Positions 44,468-48,093 of a stretch of DNA of 48,093 nt are shown piece after piece. The notes below the pieces were generated by a model. That model was not told the origin of the DNA. It did not search any database and worked only from the letters and a program-made list of their open reading frames with translations. The stretch's first letter is position 1; each line of letters begins with the position of its first letter. Origin of the DNA: Pirellulaceae bacterium (lineage in GTDB: Bacteria > Planctomycetota > Planctomycetia > Pirellulales > Pirellulaceae); the NCBI GenBank assembly GCA_026989685.1, contig JALSIV010000358.1, forward strand, positions 1 through 48,093, in the 5' to 3' direction. The position numbers were made by a program, and so were the translations under genes.

Positions 44468-47400
44468 TCAAGTGTGCCCCGAGTTGCGCCGCACGATCTT
44501 GGGCGCCTGAAGCTGCGAGGCGGGTTGGTGTGGGGGCGGAGGCGAAGCGCCGCCCGCTTCAAACGGCTCCGCGGGCTCCCCCGCCGCCGGAACGCCCCCG
44601 TCGCCCCCGGCCGACCCGGCCTTCTTGCTGGGCTTGGGGACGAAAAAACGCCCCAACGGCCCGGCCAATAGCGCCGGCAACATGATCAGGTCACCCACCA
44701 AAGCCGCCAGCAGGAGGGTCAGCATCATCGTGCCGAATCGCTGCGTGGGCGTGAACGTGCTGAAGGAGAACACGGCCAGCCCCAGCCCGCCGATCAGTGT
44801 CGTCTGAGTCATCGCCGTTGCCACTCGGCGGTACGATTCCAGGATCGCCTCCCTGCGAGACATCCCCATCCGGCACGCGTGCCGGAACCAGGCGAGGAAG
44901 TGAATGGTGTCGTCCACCGCCACGCCCATGGCCACCGAGGCGCACATCATCGTGCCGATATCGATCAACACGCGGCGATGCCCCATGAACCCGAAGATGA
45001 TGACGACCGGGAACACGTTGGGGAGCATGGAGAGGAGGCCCGACGGCAGATTGCGAGCGCGCCAACTCCCCCACATCAGCAGCAGCGTCATCACGGCCCC
45101 GATCATGAAGAATGCCGAAATGATACTGTTGATCAGGCTTTCCAGCAGCGTTCGCTGGGCCTTGTAGACGATGGGCACCACGCCGGTGTACGTCACTTGC
45201 AACGGCAGTCCTTTTTCCTTGGCCGTCGCCGTCGGATCGTCGAGCGAAACATGGGTTCTCGGCTTCTCCGCTTCGACACGTCCCACAATGGGGATGACCT
45301 GTTTGAACGTGGCCAGCGTGGGACGCCAATGCCGCTTCTCCACCGGTGGAATGAATCTGTGGTTGCGAGCGTCGATGAACACGCGGGCATGCTGTTTGAC
45401 GAATTCGAGATCGTACCCCGGATCGTCCGAAACGAGAACCACGACCTGGCAGGCCTCGAGCACCTTTCCCCATTTTTCCGACGTTGCGTAGCCTTCGGGA
45501 AACGGGCGCGCTTGGGGGGCGTGCCACAACAGGTACCGCTTGGGCCCCCGACTGCGAAATCCCTTGGCCCGCAGCAACCGGTACAGCGTGTTGCCGAACA
45601 GCGGCGTCTGAGGAACCTGCAGGTTGCCCTGCTCGTCGCGCGTGGCGTGGATGGGAGTTCCCGGCGAGGGAGCTCCCAGGACGCAGATCCTTCCACCATT
45701 CCAAATGGCCGACGTACTGCGGGCCTCGTTGTCCAGTTCCCGTTCGACGGCAGTGAGAATCTGATCGCGATATTGATAGGCCTTCATCACCGGCTCGACC
45801 ACTCGCTTCAACTCGCGGACGAACTCGCCGTAATCGACATCCTTGAGTGCGGCCAGTCGAATGCTGACTCGCCATAGTTCGCTCTTGCCGTCATCGTCCA
45901 GCGCCAGATAGTCTTCCTCGAGCAGGCGCTGGCGGTTTTCCTCCAGCAACCGATTCAGGGTCACGCGTTGGCGAGATCCCGGGTCGGGAATGGGGGGCAA
46001 GAAGGTAGTGACCGACATGCCGCGACCCACGATATCGACTCCGTGCTCGCCGAATACTTCCTCCACGGCCTGCTGAACCAGCATGGCCATCTCGGCCCGC
46101 TCCAAGAAGCTGTACCGATAAAGCTCTCGGCGCAATTCCTCGTCGGAAACATCCGCCTCCAATTGCGCTACCGGCCGGCGAATCCGGCTTTCGTCGACAC
46201 GCACGACCAGTTCCATCGGCACCAGCTTGCCCAGATGGCGCTCGAGCCAGGCGTAGTCCCGGATAATCTTGGCGTTCTGGTCGAACAGCTTCAACAACTG
46301 AATCGACGTATTGAGTTTGGGGAGGCCCAAGCCGAAGGCCACCATCACCGCCAGACACCCCACAGCGACCCACGCGTGCCGGTGGACGATGAACCGTCCC
46401 AACCGCTGCCAGAAGGCGGTTACCCATTGATGGAGCGTTTCACCGGACGACGGCTGGTTGAGCGTCTTCCTGAAGGGCTGCCAGATCGCCAGTGCGGCCG
46501 GCAAATACGTGAACAGGAGAATCAACGTGGCCATCACGCCCAGAGCCGAATAGAGTCCGAACTTCTTGATGGGGATGATGTTGCTGTTGTAGAGCGACAT
46601 CAGCCCCAAGGCCGTGGTGAAGGCGGCCAACGTGCAGGGCACGAACCCATGCTTGACGGCTCGATCCTCCGCCCCGTCGAACCCGCCCGTCTCGGCGGAC
46701 TCGCGATAATAGTTGACGATGTGAACGGCCCCGGAGAGCCCCAGCACGTACACCAGCGCCGGCATGCTCAACAAAATCGCGTCGACCGAACTGCCGTTCC
46801 ACCAGACGATCGCCAGACTGGCCAGAGCACTCACGCCCCCCACGAAGAAGATCATGATCATCGCTTCGATGCTGCGGAAGCAGAGGTAGGACAGGCCGAA
46901 GCCGAGGATGATGCAGAACCCGATCAACCGAGCCAGCGTGATGCTCCCCTCTTCGTCGATCGCTACGTTGTCGACCGGCGGCCCTCCCAGACGGAGCACT
47001 CGGCCGGACAAATCCGGCTCGGGAGAAAATGGGGAGAGGGGCGGTTTGGGCGGAGGCACGACTCCCGCACTCTCGGCCAGACGAATCAGTTTCCCCCGCG
47101 GCTTTCCCAACACGCCTCGTCCCAGGACCCGCCTCAAATCGCGAGTCGCCGGATCGCTCAAGGTGACCATGATGCACGTCGGCACGGCCGGCGGCTCGAT
47201 GCCCACCTTGCGGCACAGAGCCGCGAAGTAGTATTCCTGGTCGCCCGGCGGCAATTCCCTCAGCGCCTTGCGATTCCCTTTGAACTTCTTCTCGACCAGC
47301 CGCTCGAGGTATTCCCGAGCCGCCGTTCGCCACCCCTTGGGTAACGCTTGCTGGTGCTCGGCATCAAGCACCTTCGGCAGACCGTCCACGGTCCAGTCAT

Positions 47401-48093
47401 AGCGGGAGGCGGGGCCGGGACCGAACAACGCGCCGGTCAGCCGATTGAGTGCCTGCCTGCGTGCTTCCAATCGCCTACCCTCTTCGGATAGATCACCGCC
47501 GACCGGGTAAAGCGACCCGCCGGGCCGGGTCAACTCTTCCAGAACCTCCGGGCCCGTCACCACGCCGGTCAGAATGCGCGCCGTGAGGCGTTCGGGATTG
47601 GCGTAGAAATCGTTGGTCTCGTCCTCGGTGGTCGGTGTTCCGAAACGAGCAACGAACTCGCCTCGAGCCCGCTTGTTGCCGAGAACGTAGCGGCGAAACG
47701 CTCGAGTCAGCCCGTCGAGCACGTTTTGTTTCCCCGTCCAACGATACAGCGAACCATCCGGCGTGATGTAATACCAGCTCTGATGGTCCCCCTGCAGCCA
47801 TTTTTCCTGGAGCCCTCCCCAATTCAGCCGAACGTCATCGGGCACCATCAGCCCCAGGCGGTCCCCCAGCGCTCGGGCCCGAGCCAACTCGCGAGCCGAC
47901 TCGTCTTCGCGCCGCCGCAACATGTCCTCCAGCGTGGTCGGTGACTCGCCCTCTTCCGGTTCGGCGATGCCCGATGCCACGGGAGGAGCCGCATCGAGCG
48001 GGTGAGCGCTGTCGGTCTTGGATGTGGGAGCCGATTTCCGCTGTTTGGGCGGAATGACTTCATGCCGGAGTTTCTCGACCAGCAACTGAAAAC
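44468..48093 (-). CDS. RND-superfamily exporter (MMPL-like), partial
   Basis: At least 1205 residues are visible; the N-terminus lies beyond the window edge, so the gene is partial. Two blocks of transmembrane helices are seen, around visible residues 395-560 and 1000-1160, each with the RND layout (helices, then a large exterior loop). SSVDAILLSMPALVYVLGLSG and GVAVDDTIHFLAWFRHACRM are typical of MMPL/SSD-type exporters, the latter with paired acidic residues used in proton relay. The C-terminal tail is Gly/Pro/Ala-rich. It would use the proton gradient to move lipids or other hydrophobic compounds. The visible first 390 residues are an unusually long soluble N-terminal part between or before the helices. 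It faces the window edge, so operon partners are unknown. Confidence 0.85.
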   Translation of the reverse strand, partial: FQLLVEKLRHEVIPPKQRKSAPTSKTDSAHPLDAAPPVASGIAEPEEGESPTTLEDMLRRREDESARELARARALGDRLGLMVPDDVRLNWGGLQEKWLQGDHQSWYYITPDGSLYRWTGKQNVLDGLTRAFRRYVLGNKRARGEFVARFGTPTTEDETNDFYANPERLTARILTGVVTGPEVLEELTRPGGSLYPVGGDLSEEGRRLEARRQALNRLTGALFGPGPASRYDWTVDGLPKVLDAEHQQALPKGWRTAAREYLERLVEKKFKGNRKALRELPPGDQEYYFAALCRKVGIEPPAVPTCIMVTLSDPATRDLRRVLGRGVLGKPRGKLIRLAESAGVVPPPKPPLSPFSPEPDLSGRVLRLGGPPVDNVAIDEEGSITLARLIGFCIILGFGLSYLCFRSIEAMIMIFFVGGVSALASLAIVWWNGSSVDAILLSMPALVYVLGLSGAVHIVNYYRESAETGGFDGAEDRAVKHGFVPCTLAAFTTALGLMSLYNSNIIPIKKFGLYSALGVMATLILLFTYLPAALAIWQPFRKTLNQPSSGETLHQWVTAFWQRLGRFIVHRHAWVAVGCLAVMVAFGLGLPKLNTSIQLLKLFDQNAKIIRDYAWLERHLGKLVPMELVVRVDESRIRRPVAQLEADVSDEELRRELYRYSFLERAEMAMLVQQAVEEVFGEHGVDIVGRGMSVTTFLPPIPDPGSRQRVTLNRLLEENRQRLLEEDYLALDDDGKSELWRVSIRLAALKDVDYGEFVRELKRVVEPVMKAYQYRDQILTAVERELDNEARSTSAIWNGGRICVLGAPSPGTPIHATRDEQGNLQVPQTPLFGNTLYRLLRAKGFRSRGPKRYLLWHAPQARPFPEGYATSEKWGKVLEACQVVVLVSDDPGYDLEFVKQHARVFIDARNHRFIPPVEKRHWRPTLATFKQVIPIVGRVEAEKPRTHVSLDDPTATAKEKGLPLQVTYTGVVPIVYKAQRTLLESLINSIISAFFMIGAVMTLLLMWGSWRARNLPSGLLSMLPNVFPVVIIFGFMGHRRVLIDIGTMMCASVAMGVAVDDTIHFLAWFRHACRMGMSRREAILESYRRVATAMTQTTLIGGLGLAVFSFSTFTPTQRFGTMMLTLLLAALVGDLIMLPALLAGPLGRFFVPKPSKKAGSAGGDGGVPAAGEPAEPFEAGGASPPPPHQPASQLQAPKIVRRNSGHT

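Overview
The window is a 48 kb piece of a high-GC bacterial chromosome that reads as a planctomycete, probably near the Pirellulales (inference from gene content, not from an rRNA gene). Pointers are an ECF sigma factor paired with a Ser/Thr kinase, a secreted SHD1-domain protein, a PEP-CTERM gene remnant, an MMPL-type RND exporter, several large secreted proteins without clear relatives, and many short housekeeping runs instead of long operons. Nothing in it is a prophage, CRISPR array or intact insertion sequence.

Layout. 0.3-3.4 kb: an ECF sigma factor convergent with comEC. 3.7-7.3 kb: a secreted prolyl oligopeptidase convergent with a secreted thioredoxin/YHS-like protein. 7.5-9.7 kb: rho behind a very long leader, then tRNA-Ser(GGA). 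9.7-15.5 kb (minus): HD-domain dNTPase-like protein, purB, GT2 and GT39 glycosyltransferases in one direction. 15.9-21.6 kb: secreted proteins of unknown role, an alpha/beta hydrolase, a zinc-ribbon membrane protein and a small membrane protein. 21.8-23.5 kb: ilvD. 23.8-26.1 kb: a DUF2167-like protein and an unknown membrane protein. 26.3-28.8 kb: csrA, preceded by a good sigma-54-type promoter, convergent with a lipase-like lipoprotein. 29-33.7 kb: YgiQ-type radical SAM protein, a CobW-type GTPase, an orphan histidine kinase and a small conserved-looking protein. 33.7-34.7 kb: gene debris. 34.8-37.5 kb: ECF sigma plus Ser/Thr kinase. 38.2-40.2 kb: a patch of repeats, a GNAT acetyltransferase and a broken Rpn-type nuclease. 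40.2-44.4 kb: nnrE, a FmdB zinc ribbon, an SHD1 protein and guaB. 44.5 kb to the edge: a partial RND exporter.

The most unusual signals are non-coding. A 78-bp miniature element with imperfect terminal inverted repeats occurs three times at exactly 78 bp, each bounded by TAA, two of them abutting and sharing one TAA; a fourth copy is degenerate. A second dispersed family (CCTAGCGCGGGC... to ...GCTGTAGG) forms GC-rich hairpins and in one place supplies a gene's stop codon. Other repeats are a double heptamer array upstream of csrA, a 36-bp repeat shared by two sites, and GTACTC arrays in opposite orientation. I found no clear evidence of a wholly new multi-gene system; the MITE family, the csrA promoter and the rho leader are the best leads.

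Protein functions are assigned from motifs read by eye. Start codons were moved from the longest frame where a signal peptide, family N-terminus or ribosome-binding site argued for it. All promoter calls are visual matches.
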